This document shows positions 7,739 to 13,961 of a stretch of 21,636 nucleotides of DNA, piece after piece. How positions within the stretch are numbered: the stretch's first letter is position 1; each line of letters starts with the position of its first letter. The stretch is from the NCBI GenBank assembly GCA_003978075.1, contig QOAM01000123.1, forward strand, positions 1-21,636. The letters run 5' to 3'. The notes below the pieces were generated by a model, which saw only the letters and a program-made list of their open reading frames with translations, was not told where the DNA came from and made no database searches. This DNA is from Thermodesulfatator sp. Its GTDB lineage: Bacteria; Desulfobacterota; Thermodesulfobacteria; Thermodesulfobacteriales; Thermodesulfobacteriaceae. The position numbers and the translations under genes were made by a program.

Positions 7739-8585
7739 CCTTCTGGTCCACCCCCTTCAGGCGTTCGGCGATCTCTAGGATGGTCTCCGCATAAGGTTCG
7801 CTGTGGTTGTAGGTCATGAGGACCCGCTTCTTTTCCTCCGGAGAAAGGCCTGGTCGCCAGCCGTGGCCTCGGAGATAGTTGGCCGCACTGGCCAGGGCAT
7901 CGGTCAAGGTGTAGAGGTCCACCCGGCCATCCCCGTCGCCGTCCACGGCGTAGTCCCGAAAGCTCGAGGGGACGAACTGGGGATAACCAAAGGCCCCGAA
8001 GATGGAGCCCCGGAGGGCCAGGGGATCCAGGCCATATTTTCGGGAAATTTCTAAAAAAATACGGAGTTCCCGGTAGGCCCAGCGGGCCCGGCGACGCATG
8101 ATCTCCTGTAGCCGGGCCTCCTCTTTCGGAGGGATCTCCCGGGGAAGATAGGGCCTCACCCTCTCCCAGTGGGAGGAGGCGGCCATACTGGCCAATACAT
8201 TGAAGACCCCGTAGCGGCCCTGGTGATGCCCCAGATCCGACTCCACCAGGAGAAGGGCCACCAGGATTTCCTTTTCCACCCCGTAGTCCCTTTCCACTTC
8301 AGAGAGGAAGGGCCCCCAGTCTCGGAGAAAGGCCCGCGCCCGGCGCAGGCGCTCCGGACGCAAAAATTGCCGGTAGGGGAGCTTGGTCTCGTCCCAGGTG
8401 AGCTTCCGGGGCATGATCTCCGGCAGGAAACGCACCCGAGGGTCGGAAAAAAGGGCCTCCACCTCTTTTGGAGAAAATCCGTCCCGCACCAGCCTCTCTT
8501 TCAGAGGATCAAAAGGAGAGCCTGCAGCCCAGAGTGTAGAGATCCCCAAAAGGAGCACAAGTCCTAACCCTACCCAGCTTCTCAC
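7710..8585 (-). CDS. MltB-like lytic murein transglycosylase
   Basis: The 291-residue protein has a signal peptide (hydrophobic run at about 5-19, possible cleavage after LWAA) and would act on peptidoglycan in the periplasm. The catalytic Glu is E115 in LLLVESDLGHHQGRYGVFN. The second MltB signature is FGYPQFVPSSFRDYAVDGDG, followed by a D-rich DGDGDGRVDL stretch that may bind calcium, then ANYLRGHGW. The C-terminus reads TYNHSEPYAETI, as in MltB. I chose GTG 8585 instead of the earlier ATG at 8621: GGAGGAG lies just upstream, the signal peptide then sits at the N-terminus, and GTGA overlaps the stop of the UPF0182 gene. No lipobox cysteine is visible, so it is probably soluble or anchored by an uncleaved signal. 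Confidence 0.9.
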   Translation of the reverse strand: MRSWVGLGLVLLLGISTLWAAGSPFDPLKERLVRDGFSPKEVEALFSDPRVRFLPEIMPRKLTWDETKLPYRQFLRPERLRRARAFLRDWGPFLSEVERDYGVEKEILVALLLVESDLGHHQGRYGVFNVLASMAASSHWERVRPYLPREIPPKEEARLQEIMRRRARWAYRELRIFLEISRKYGLDPLALRGSIFGAFGYPQFVPSSFRDYAVDGDGDGRVDLYTLTDALASAANYLRGHGWRPGLSPEEKKRVLMTYNHSEPYAETILEIAERLKGVDQKDELARTSSP

Positions 8586-11260
8586 GGTGCCTCCTCCAGA
8601 AAATGGCCTATCTCCTCCCAAATTTTTCCAAATTCTTGGAGGTTTCCCCGGCGCAGGGCCTCCTCCGCCTGACGGTAAAGTTCCCGAAGGTACTCCCAGC
8701 CCCTCCGGGCGCCTTCTCGGAAACGGCGCAGACCTTCCTTCATGCTTTCTTCTACCTGCTCTTGAGGGGTGGGTTTGAAAAGGCTTTCCAAGGCTGCCTC
8801 CAGGGTCTTGGCCATGAGAATCTGGTTGCCATAGACCACGATCACCCGTTTGAGCTCAGGGATCTGTCCGCTTTCGGACTTAAGATAAAGGGGCTGCACA
8901 TAGAGGAGATTGCCCTTGACCGGGATGACCAAGAGGGTCCCCAGGATCACCCGGCTCCCGCGCTGATCCCAGAGGGAGATCTGGCGGGAGATCCCGGGGT
9001 CCTGATTGATGCGGGATTCGATCTGCTGGGGACCGTAGACCAGGGTCTGTTTGGGAAAGCGGTAAACCAGCATCTGGCCGTAGTGTTCGGGGTCGCAGCG
9101 GGCACACATCCAGGCCGAAAGGTTGTCCTTTTTGGCCGGGGTAAAGGGCACCATGAGGATGAATTCCGGCTCTTTTTCCCCGGGCAAACGCATGATGGTG
9201 TAATAGGCCCGGATGTAGCGCCGGGGATCCTTGGGACTCTTGGGGATCTCCCAGAGGTCCTCCTGGTTGTAGAAGACCCGGGGGTCGGTCATGTGATAGC
9301 GGGCATAAAGCTGGGCCTGTAAAGAGAACAGGCGGTGGGGATAGCGGATGTGGGCTCGGAGATCCGGACGCAAGGCCGAAAGGGGTTTGAAGATCCCGAA
9401 GATCTTCTGGTAGGTGCGCACCAGAGGGTCCTGCGGGTCCTTGAGATAGAGGTCCACGGTGCCCTCATAGGCGTCCACCACGGCCAGGGCTGAGTTCCGC
9501 ACATAGTTCCCCAGACCCTTCTCCGGCTGGGAGTAGGGAAAGCGGTCGGAGACCGTGTAGAGGTCCACGAACCAGAAGAGGCGCCCGTCCCGGCCGATCA
9601 CCAGATAGGGATCCTCGTCCACCAGCATGAAGGGCACCACCCTTTCCACCCGTTCACGGATCTGGCGATGGTAGAGGATGCGGCTCTGGGGGAGGATGTC
9701 GCGGGAGAAGAGGAACTTGCTAGTCCCGAAATAATAGGCGAAAAGGAGACGTCGCAGGAGACCTCCCACCCGCACCCCGGTCTTTCCGTGATAGGTGGTA
9801 TAGACGTTCTTCTCACCGGCTGGGTAGTCAAACTCCTTGAGGCGGGTATTGACTACGGCGTAAACCCCGGTGAGCTCCCCAAAATAGATCTCTGGCCGGG
9901 TCACCTTGAGGTCCACCGCGGAGCGTGGAGGGATGTCCTTGATGAGGAGCACCGGGAGTCCCTCTGGGGAGACCTGGTTGACCACGCCTAAGGTGAGGCC
10001 GTAGCCGTGGGTGTAAATGAGATGAAGATTGATCCAGGAGCGGTTGGGGAGATCGGGATAGGAGAGTTCCCGGGCGGAGAGCATGACCTGCCGGGGCTCC
10101 CCTTTTATGGGGTAACGGTCGTTGTCCACGGAGACGAAACGGTAATAGGTGCGGATCTCTTGGATCTGGCTGTAGGTCTCGAGAAGCGGTTGGTGGTCCC
10201 AGAGGCGGATATTTTTAAGGGTGGCGGCTTCTTCTTGGAGGTCTTTTCGCTTGAGGGGAGGGCCAAAATGGAAGGCCCTTTCCGTGACCCTGTCCAGGCC
10301 GTAGGCCAGCCGGGTGAAGCGGATCTCATAGGCCAGGTAGGGTCTTTCCTTGTCCAGTTCGTTGGGCTGGACCACATAGCGGTGCACCAGGCCGGGCAAG
10401 ATCTGAAGACCCAGAAAATAGATCAGGGCATAGCCCAGGACGAGCCCGAAGAGGATCTCCCGCCGAGGGCGCAGGACAAAGACCGCGGAGAGCACGGCTG
10501 CGGCCAGGGAGAGGATTACCAGGGCGTTTAAGGCCGGAAGGACCACCCGGGCCTCGGTGTACCCGGCCCCGAAAACCACTCCTCCGGGCTCAAAGAGGAG
10601 CCTTGCTCGGTCCAGGAAGAGCACATAGGCCAGACGCAGGAAAAAGAAGGCGAACATGACCGCCAGGTACTTGCGGAACCTCAGGGAGAGTCTTATTCCT
10701 AGGCGTCCGCCTCCCTCAAGGTGCCCCCAGGCTAAGAAGAGAAGGACCCCGAAGAGAAAGGCCAGCATCCACAACCCCAAGGTGAGGTCTCCCAGATAGC
10801 GTAAGAAGGGGAGTTGGAAGATGTAGAAGCCTACATCTAGATGGAGCAGAGGGTCTTTGAGCCCGAAGGGCTGCCCTTTTAAGGCCAGAAGGGCCTCCTG
10901 CCACAGCGGCCGGGCCGAAAGACCGAAGGTCAGGGCCAGGAGCAAGGTAAGAAGATAGAAGGCCCCGCGAAACTTCTCCGAAAGAAAGGTCCGCAGGCGG
11001 GGATCCAGATAGCGGGACCAGAAGGCCTCCCGCGAGGCCAAACGGTGGACCAGGAGACCGTGCAAGAAAAAGAGCCCTCCGCAACTCAGAGCCACCCCCA
11101 GAAAGAGGAGGGCCTCTGCCTTGAAGCGCAGAAGAAAGACGGAAAGATAGCCCAGGTCCCGATACCAGAGATAATCCACATAGAAGCCTACTAGAGGGCG
11201 GAAAAGAAGAAGCAAAAAGCCAATCAGCGAAGCGATAAGGAGAATTAGACGGAATTTCAC
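8582..11260 (-). CDS. UPF0182 family membrane protein (COG1615)
   Basis: This 892-residue protein matches the UPF0182 family, whose function is unknown. About seven hydrophobic segments occupy the N-terminal third, for example near residues 4-26, 50-72, 97-113, 160-180, 200-220, 240-262 and 266-290. A long hydrophilic region of some 600 residues follows, probably extracytoplasmic, with family-like stretches such as VNTRLKEFDYP, ILYHRQIRERV and DEDPYLVIGRDG. The C-terminal 60 residues are charged and helical. The start is GTG 11260 with only a weak ribosome site. The stop overlaps the transglycosylase GTG start by 4 bases (GTGA), so the two are coupled. Family membership is confident, activity unknown. 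Confidence 0.88.
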   Translation of the reverse strand: MKFRLILLIASLIGFLLLLFRPLVGFYVDYLWYRDLGYLSVFLLRFKAEALLFLGVALSCGGLFFLHGLLVHRLASREAFWSRYLDPRLRTFLSEKFRGAFYLLTLLLALTFGLSARPLWQEALLALKGQPFGLKDPLLHLDVGFYIFQLPFLRYLGDLTLGLWMLAFLFGVLLFLAWGHLEGGGRLGIRLSLRFRKYLAVMFAFFFLRLAYVLFLDRARLLFEPGGVVFGAGYTEARVVLPALNALVILSLAAAVLSAVFVLRPRREILFGLVLGYALIYFLGLQILPGLVHRYVVQPNELDKERPYLAYEIRFTRLAYGLDRVTERAFHFGPPLKRKDLQEEAATLKNIRLWDHQPLLETYSQIQEIRTYYRFVSVDNDRYPIKGEPRQVMLSARELSYPDLPNRSWINLHLIYTHGYGLTLGVVNQVSPEGLPVLLIKDIPPRSAVDLKVTRPEIYFGELTGVYAVVNTRLKEFDYPAGEKNVYTTYHGKTGVRVGGLLRRLLFAYYFGTSKFLFSRDILPQSRILYHRQIRERVERVVPFMLVDEDPYLVIGRDGRLFWFVDLYTVSDRFPYSQPEKGLGNYVRNSALAVVDAYEGTVDLYLKDPQDPLVRTYQKIFGIFKPLSALRPDLRAHIRYPHRLFSLQAQLYARYHMTDPRVFYNQEDLWEIPKSPKDPRRYIRAYYTIMRLPGEKEPEFILMVPFTPAKKDNLSAWMCARCDPEHYGQMLVYRFPKQTLVYGPQQIESRINQDPGISRQISLWDQRGSRVILGTLLVIPVKGNLLYVQPLYLKSESGQIPELKRVIVVYGNQILMAKTLEAALESLFKPTPQEQVEESMKEGLRRFREGARRGWEYLRELYRQAEEALRRGNLQEFGKIWEEIGHFLEEAP

Positions 11261-11321
11261 GGGAATTATCCGCTGAACCCTTTTCCCTCTTGTTCCTTAA
11301 GCTGGATAAAGAAATTTGATT

Positions 11322-11735
11322 TTAGAGACCTTTGTTAGAGGTCTCATGCCCGTTTATCCTTTGATGTATTTGCTTGCGGAAGAGATACATCCGATGGCGA
11401 AACTGATCCCATTCCTCCTGGGAGACCTTTCCGGACTCCATCTTCCGGGCCATCTCCTCCATCATTCGGGCTATCTCCCGCATCATTTGCGCCCTTTTCC
11501 TGAGCAGTTGGGGAGAGATCCCCTTTGGGGAGGCTGGCATCATCAAGGGACAGAACCTCATCCCCGGCTTCATTATCCTCTGACCCTGCATGCCCTGGCC
11601 CTCCATCACCCTAGGACCAGAAGAACCCGCTCCCTGGTGCCAGCGTTTTTCGTAGTGCTCCCCGCCCTGAGCCCCCAGGTTTCCCGTAAAAGCCAACCCC
11701 CAAACCACAAGAAAAAGCAACAACATTTTACGCAT
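11322..11735 (-). CDS. Small secreted Met/Arg-rich protein, unknown function
   Basis: The 137-residue product starts with a clear signal peptide (MRKMLLLFLVVWGLAFTG, cleavage probably near NLGAQG), so it should be periplasmic or exported. The mature part is rich in Met, Gln and Arg. Residues about 75-130 look like two amphipathic helices, reminiscent in style of small periplasmic proteins such as CpxP/Spy/ZraP, but no family motif is evident and I do not assign one. A strong ribosome site GGGAGG precedes the ATG. A good promoter lies at 11764-11792. The UPF0182 gene starts 61 bases downstream on the same strand and may be co-transcribed. Confidence 0.7.
   Translation of the reverse strand: MRKMLLLFLVVWGLAFTGNLGAQGGEHYEKRWHQGAGSSGPRVMEGQGMQGQRIMKPGMRFCPLMMPASPKGISPQLLRKRAQMMREIARMMEEMARKMESGKVSQEEWDQFRHRMYLFRKQIHQRINGHETSNKGL
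11325..11345 (-). terminator. Hairpin over the last codons of the small secreted protein
   Basis: GAGACCT and AGGTCTC form a perfect 7-bp stem with a 7-base loop that ends next to the TAA stop. The following bases on the minus strand are A/T-rich (TAAAATCAAATTTCTTT) but not a clean T-run. It may be a weak terminator or RNA-processing site between this gene and the UPF0182 gene. Confidence 0.3.
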
Positions 11736-11763
11736 AATTCCCTCCCAAAGCTTCTATCTGGCC

Positions 11764-11792
11764 ATTTTAAGTATTGTTAGGGTCTTTGTCTA
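11764..11792 (-). promoter_or_regulatory. Promoter for the small secreted protein
   Basis: Read on the minus strand, TAGACA (11792-11787) and TAAAAT (11769-11764) match the -35 and -10 consensus at five of six bases each, with a 17-base spacer. The predicted transcript would have a leader of about 22 bases before the ATG at 11735. Confidence 0.55.
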
Positions 11793-12095
11793 ATTCTCAA
11801 TCCTGATCCAGAGCGAATGGGCCATCATTATAAGTTATCTACCGTTTGGAGAGATTTTGCCGCCACGCGGCCCCCCCCACAAAAAACAGCTTTAATTATT
11901 TTGGAAACATGTTGTACTCGATCATAATTCTCCCTCCTTCGCCAACGCCGGAGTGCTTCACTTTCGAAACCGGCCTTACTACAATCGGGTCTCCGTGGGA
12001 AATCTTTGAATATCAATGTTTTTGGGACAGGATTCCCCCAAGTACCCTAAAAAGATTTTTTTTCTTCATAACTTCGCAAGAAATCGTAAAAAAAC
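11793..12095. other. Intergenic stretch with no recognised gene
   Basis: This AT-richer stretch of about 300 bases lies between the small secreted protein and the tRNA. Short open frames on both strands show no family pattern and no ribosome site of note. An 8-C run sits near 11870. A 18-codon minus-strand frame at 12013-12069 begins MKKKNLF, but it stops quickly and is not called. I see no riboswitch or repeat that I can support. Confidence 0.4.
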
Positions 12096-12106
12096 TGGTC
12101 GGGGCG
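12088..12106 (-). terminator. Possible terminator formed by tRNA acceptor helix plus T7
   Basis: On the minus strand the 3' arm CGCCCCGACCAG (12106-12095) is followed at once by seven T residues (12094-12088). Its partner CTGGTCGGGGCG is at 12177-12166, the tRNA 5' end plus five leader bases. The resulting 12-bp GC-rich helix plus U-run would resemble an intrinsic terminator around the tRNA. Confidence 0.4.
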
Positions 12107-12172
12107 GCAGGATTTGAACCTGCGACCCCTGACTCCCGAAGCCAGTGCTCTGCCAGGCTGAGCTACGCCCCG
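12096..12172 (-). tRNA. tRNA-Pro (anticodon CGG), CCA encoded
   Basis: The minus strand folds as a standard cloverleaf of 77 bases including the 3' CCA. The acceptor stem is CGGGGCG/CGCCCCG. The D-arm contains GCTCAGCCTGGCAGAGC and the anticodon stem is CTGGC/GTCAG. The loop TTCGGGA gives anticodon CGG, and the T-arm is GCAGGTTCAAATCCTGC. The discriminator base is A. The C1-G72 pair fits bacterial tRNA-Pro. A promoter lies just upstream and a run of seven T just after the CCA. Confidence 0.96.
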
Positions 12173-12181
12173 ACCAGCCTT

Positions 12182-12209
12182 AACTTAAACCCACCCCAAG
12201 AGGTGTCAA
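12182..12209 (-). promoter_or_regulatory. tRNA-Pro promoter
   Basis: On the minus strand a perfect TTGACA (12209-12204) and TAAGTT (12187-12182) are 16 bases apart. The predicted start, near 12175, is only a few bases before the tRNA 5' end. The -35 box overlaps the stop codon of the DUF1992 gene. Confidence 0.55.
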
Positions 12210-12691
12210 GCACGACGGCGAAAAGTGCCCGCTAAGTACTTGAGACCCAAACGATGAGAAAGACCGTACCAGTCAATCCTTCCACTTCGCGAACGCCTCT
12301 CCTTTTCCCTCAAGCGAGCCACCTTTTGGGCCACCAAACGATAGTAACGGCTGTCCTCCTCTAATAAGATAGACCGGCGATGGACCTCCCGCAGCTTGAG
12401 CAAGAGAAAGTCCAGCCGGCGCATGATGCGGTACTGCTCCTCCATCTCCTCCTCGCCCAGACTCTCCAAAAGGTCCTCTAAGCTACGGATCTCCCGGCGC
12501 AATTCCAATTCCGGAGGCACAAAACCCGCATTCTTCAGCACCTTGTAAGCTAGCCGCACCTCTTCCGGAACAAAAGAAAGATCCTCCATCTGTAAAGGCT
12601 GGCCCTTCCCCGGAAGATCGTCAAACTCTCCGTTGCGAATGGCCTCCTGGATGCGTTCCTCAGCCAGTTTTTGAAAAATGAGAAAACTCAT
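12206..12691 (-). CDS. DUF1992 (DnaJ homologue C28-like) domain protein
   Basis: The 161-residue protein carries the DUF1992 signature near its N-terminus: ERIQEAIRNGEFDDLPGKGQPL (residues about 12-33), in two conserved blocks around the NGEFDDLPGKG core. This domain is found in small bacterial proteins and in the C-terminal part of eukaryotic DNAJC28; its activity is not established. The rest is charged and helical (about 70-140). The ATG overlaps the stop of the TPR gene as ATGA, so it is the third gene of a minus-strand operon. No J-domain HPD motif is present. Confidence 0.85.
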   Translation of the reverse strand: MSFLIFQKLAEERIQEAIRNGEFDDLPGKGQPLQMEDLSFVPEEVRLAYKVLKNAGFVPPELELRREIRSLEDLLESLGEEEMEEQYRIMRRLDFLLLKLREVHRRSILLEEDSRYYRLVAQKVARLREKERRSRSGRIDWYGLSHRLGLKYLAGTFRRRA

Positions 12692-13338
12692 GAGCCATGC
12701 CCCAAGTGCTCTTTTAGCACCGCAAGCTTGTATTCCACAAAGGACAGAGCCTCCACCGATGGTTTTTGGTCCACAAACTGTTGATAATATTTCAGAGCCT
12801 GGCGGTAATTGCCCATTTTTTCGTACACCCGAGCTAGGTCCGCACTCACCAGACCCACACTAAAAGGGGCCTTTTTAAGCACCTCCTGGTAAAGACGAGC
12901 AGCTCCTCTATAATCTTTCATTTCCTCCCGAAGATACCCTTCTCCTAGACTCAAAGAGACCCGTATTTCTCCCTTGGCCCCCTTTTGAAGCCTCAGCAGT
13001 TGCTTAAGGGCTTTTTGGGGCGAGGAGGAAGGGAGTTGGATCTCCCAAAGATGGAAACCAGCCTCCCTTCCGGCCACAGTATCACTGTAAGCCTGCACCA
13101 GCTTTCGGAGTATCTTCTTCCGCGCCTCGAGATCTTTTTCACTGAGGGCCTTTACATAAAGCCTCACAGCCTTGGTCTCTCTACGGTCACGATAATAGCG
13201 ATACCCCGCCCACAGACAGAGCACCAAGACCACCCCCACCACCACCGTAACGATTTCCCGCAGGTGAGCCTTAGCGGCCCGGACCCACCTCTCGTGAAGA
13301 ACCAGGATCTCCTCGCCGGCCTCCGTCTTCTTGGCCAT
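12688..13338 (-). CDS. Membrane-anchored TPR protein
   Basis: The 216-residue protein has a short cytosolic N-terminus, one membrane segment at about residues 29-48 (EIVTVVVGVVLVLCLWAGYR) and then helical repeats. At least two TPR-like units are visible: DYRGAARLYQEVLKKAPFS and NYRQALKYYQQFVDQKP, around residues 142-192. The arrangement resembles YfgM-type ancillary translocon proteins and other envelope TPR scaffolds, but similarity is structural and I do not name it. The start overlaps the flavin reductase stop by one base (TGATG) and its stop overlaps the DUF1992 start, so all three are coupled. Confidence 0.75.
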   Translation of the reverse strand: MAKKTEAGEEILVLHERWVRAAKAHLREIVTVVVGVVLVLCLWAGYRYYRDRRETKAVRLYVKALSEKDLEARKKILRKLVQAYSDTVAGREAGFHLWEIQLPSSSPQKALKQLLRLQKGAKGEIRVSLSLGEGYLREEMKDYRGAARLYQEVLKKAPFSVGLVSADLARVYEKMGNYRQALKYYQQFVDQKPSVEALSFVEYKLAVLKEHLGHGS

Positions 13339-13817
13339 CAGGCCTCCACCCCTCCGAAAAAGTCGTCCCAGCGGAAAACAAGCGGCTGCGCCCCTTCCAC
13401 CTGAACCGCATAATCCCCTACCTCCCCCACAAAGAGGACATGATCCCCGGTCTCATAGGTGGAAACCACATCACATTCAAAATAAGCGATAGCGTTCTTG
13501 AGGACCGGAGAACCTTTAAGGGCGTTGAGGTAAGGTATGCCGGCAAATTTGTCGGTATCACGCCCGGATTTAAAGCCAAAATGCCGCGCTAGATCCGCCT
13601 GATCTTCTCCCAGGACATTGATGCAGAAGGTCCCCGCTTCCCTAAGCAGCTCATAAGTATACCTCTCAGGAGCGATGGCCACGGCCAAAAGGCGCGGTCT
13701 AAAGGAAACCTGGCTCACCCAAGCTGCGGTCATGCCGTTGATCTTGTCTCCCCGGCGCACGGTGACTACATAAACTCCCTGCACAATATACTGGGAAATA
13801 ATCCGCTGCAGTCCCAT
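13338..13817 (-). CDS. Flavin reductase family (FMN-binding split barrel) protein
   Basis: The 159-residue protein matches the flavin reductase-like domain (DIM6/NTAB type). The N-terminal block VYVVTVRRGDKINGMTAAWV is followed by the FMN-site pattern VSFRPRLLAVAIAPERYTYE, then FCINVLGEDQADLARHFG and the GDHVLFVGEV strand near the C-terminus. Members reduce flavins with NAD(P)H, or bind FMN in electron transfer to oxygen-scavenging systems in anaerobes. No partner such as a rubredoxin or flavoprotein is adjacent, so the role stays open. ATG 13817 is preceded by AGGAGG, and a good promoter lies at 13883-13912. It heads the three-gene minus-strand operon. Confidence 0.86.
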   Translation of the reverse strand: MGLQRIISQYIVQGVYVVTVRRGDKINGMTAAWVSQVSFRPRLLAVAIAPERYTYELLREAGTFCINVLGEDQADLARHFGFKSGRDTDKFAGIPYLNALKGSPVLKNAIAYFECDVVSTYETGDHVLFVGEVGDYAVQVEGAQPLVFRWDDFFGGVEA

Positions 13818-13882
13818 AAGACCTCCTTTTTTTCAGAATATAGGGCTTCGCTTCCCCACCCTTATACACATCTTAACAAACT

Positions 13883-13912
13883 CTTATACCTTGAGGCGCT
13901 TCTACCCGTCAA
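13883..13912 (-). promoter_or_regulatory. Promoter of the flavin reductase operon
   Basis: On the minus strand TTGACG (13912-13907) and TATAAG (13888-13883) are separated by 18 bases. The -35 box overlaps a palindrome at 13910-13919, which could serve as an operator. Confidence 0.6.
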
Positions 13913-13919
13913 GCGCTTG
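13910..13919. promoter_or_regulatory. Palindrome CAAGCGCTTG, candidate operator
   Basis: This perfect 10-bp palindrome lies in the divergent region and overlaps the minus-strand -35 box. A second copy of its half, GCGCTT, is at 13896-13901. A weak plus-strand promoter (TTGTGA at 13917-13922, TAGATA at 13940-13945, 17 bases apart) would also overlap it. Confidence 0.35.
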
Positions 13920-13961
13920 TGATAGAAGACAATTTATAGTAGATAGGCCCGAGGGGGAAAG

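Noticed and set aside
24..11776. The 13-mer CATTTTAAGTATT occurs near 24 and again near 11763
   Set aside because: AT-rich promoter-like words recur by chance; surrounding bases differ and there is no longer repeat.
12013..12069. Short minus-strand frame beginning MKKKNLFRVLGG
   Set aside because: It looks like the start of a signal peptide but ends after 18 codons, with no ribosome site and no continuation that I could follow in other frames.
11846..12235. Plus-strand open frame of 129 codons across the tRNA region
   Set aside because: Its GAAGFEPATP segment is the well-known artefact of translating the antisense of tRNA-Pro; it has no family pattern elsewhere.
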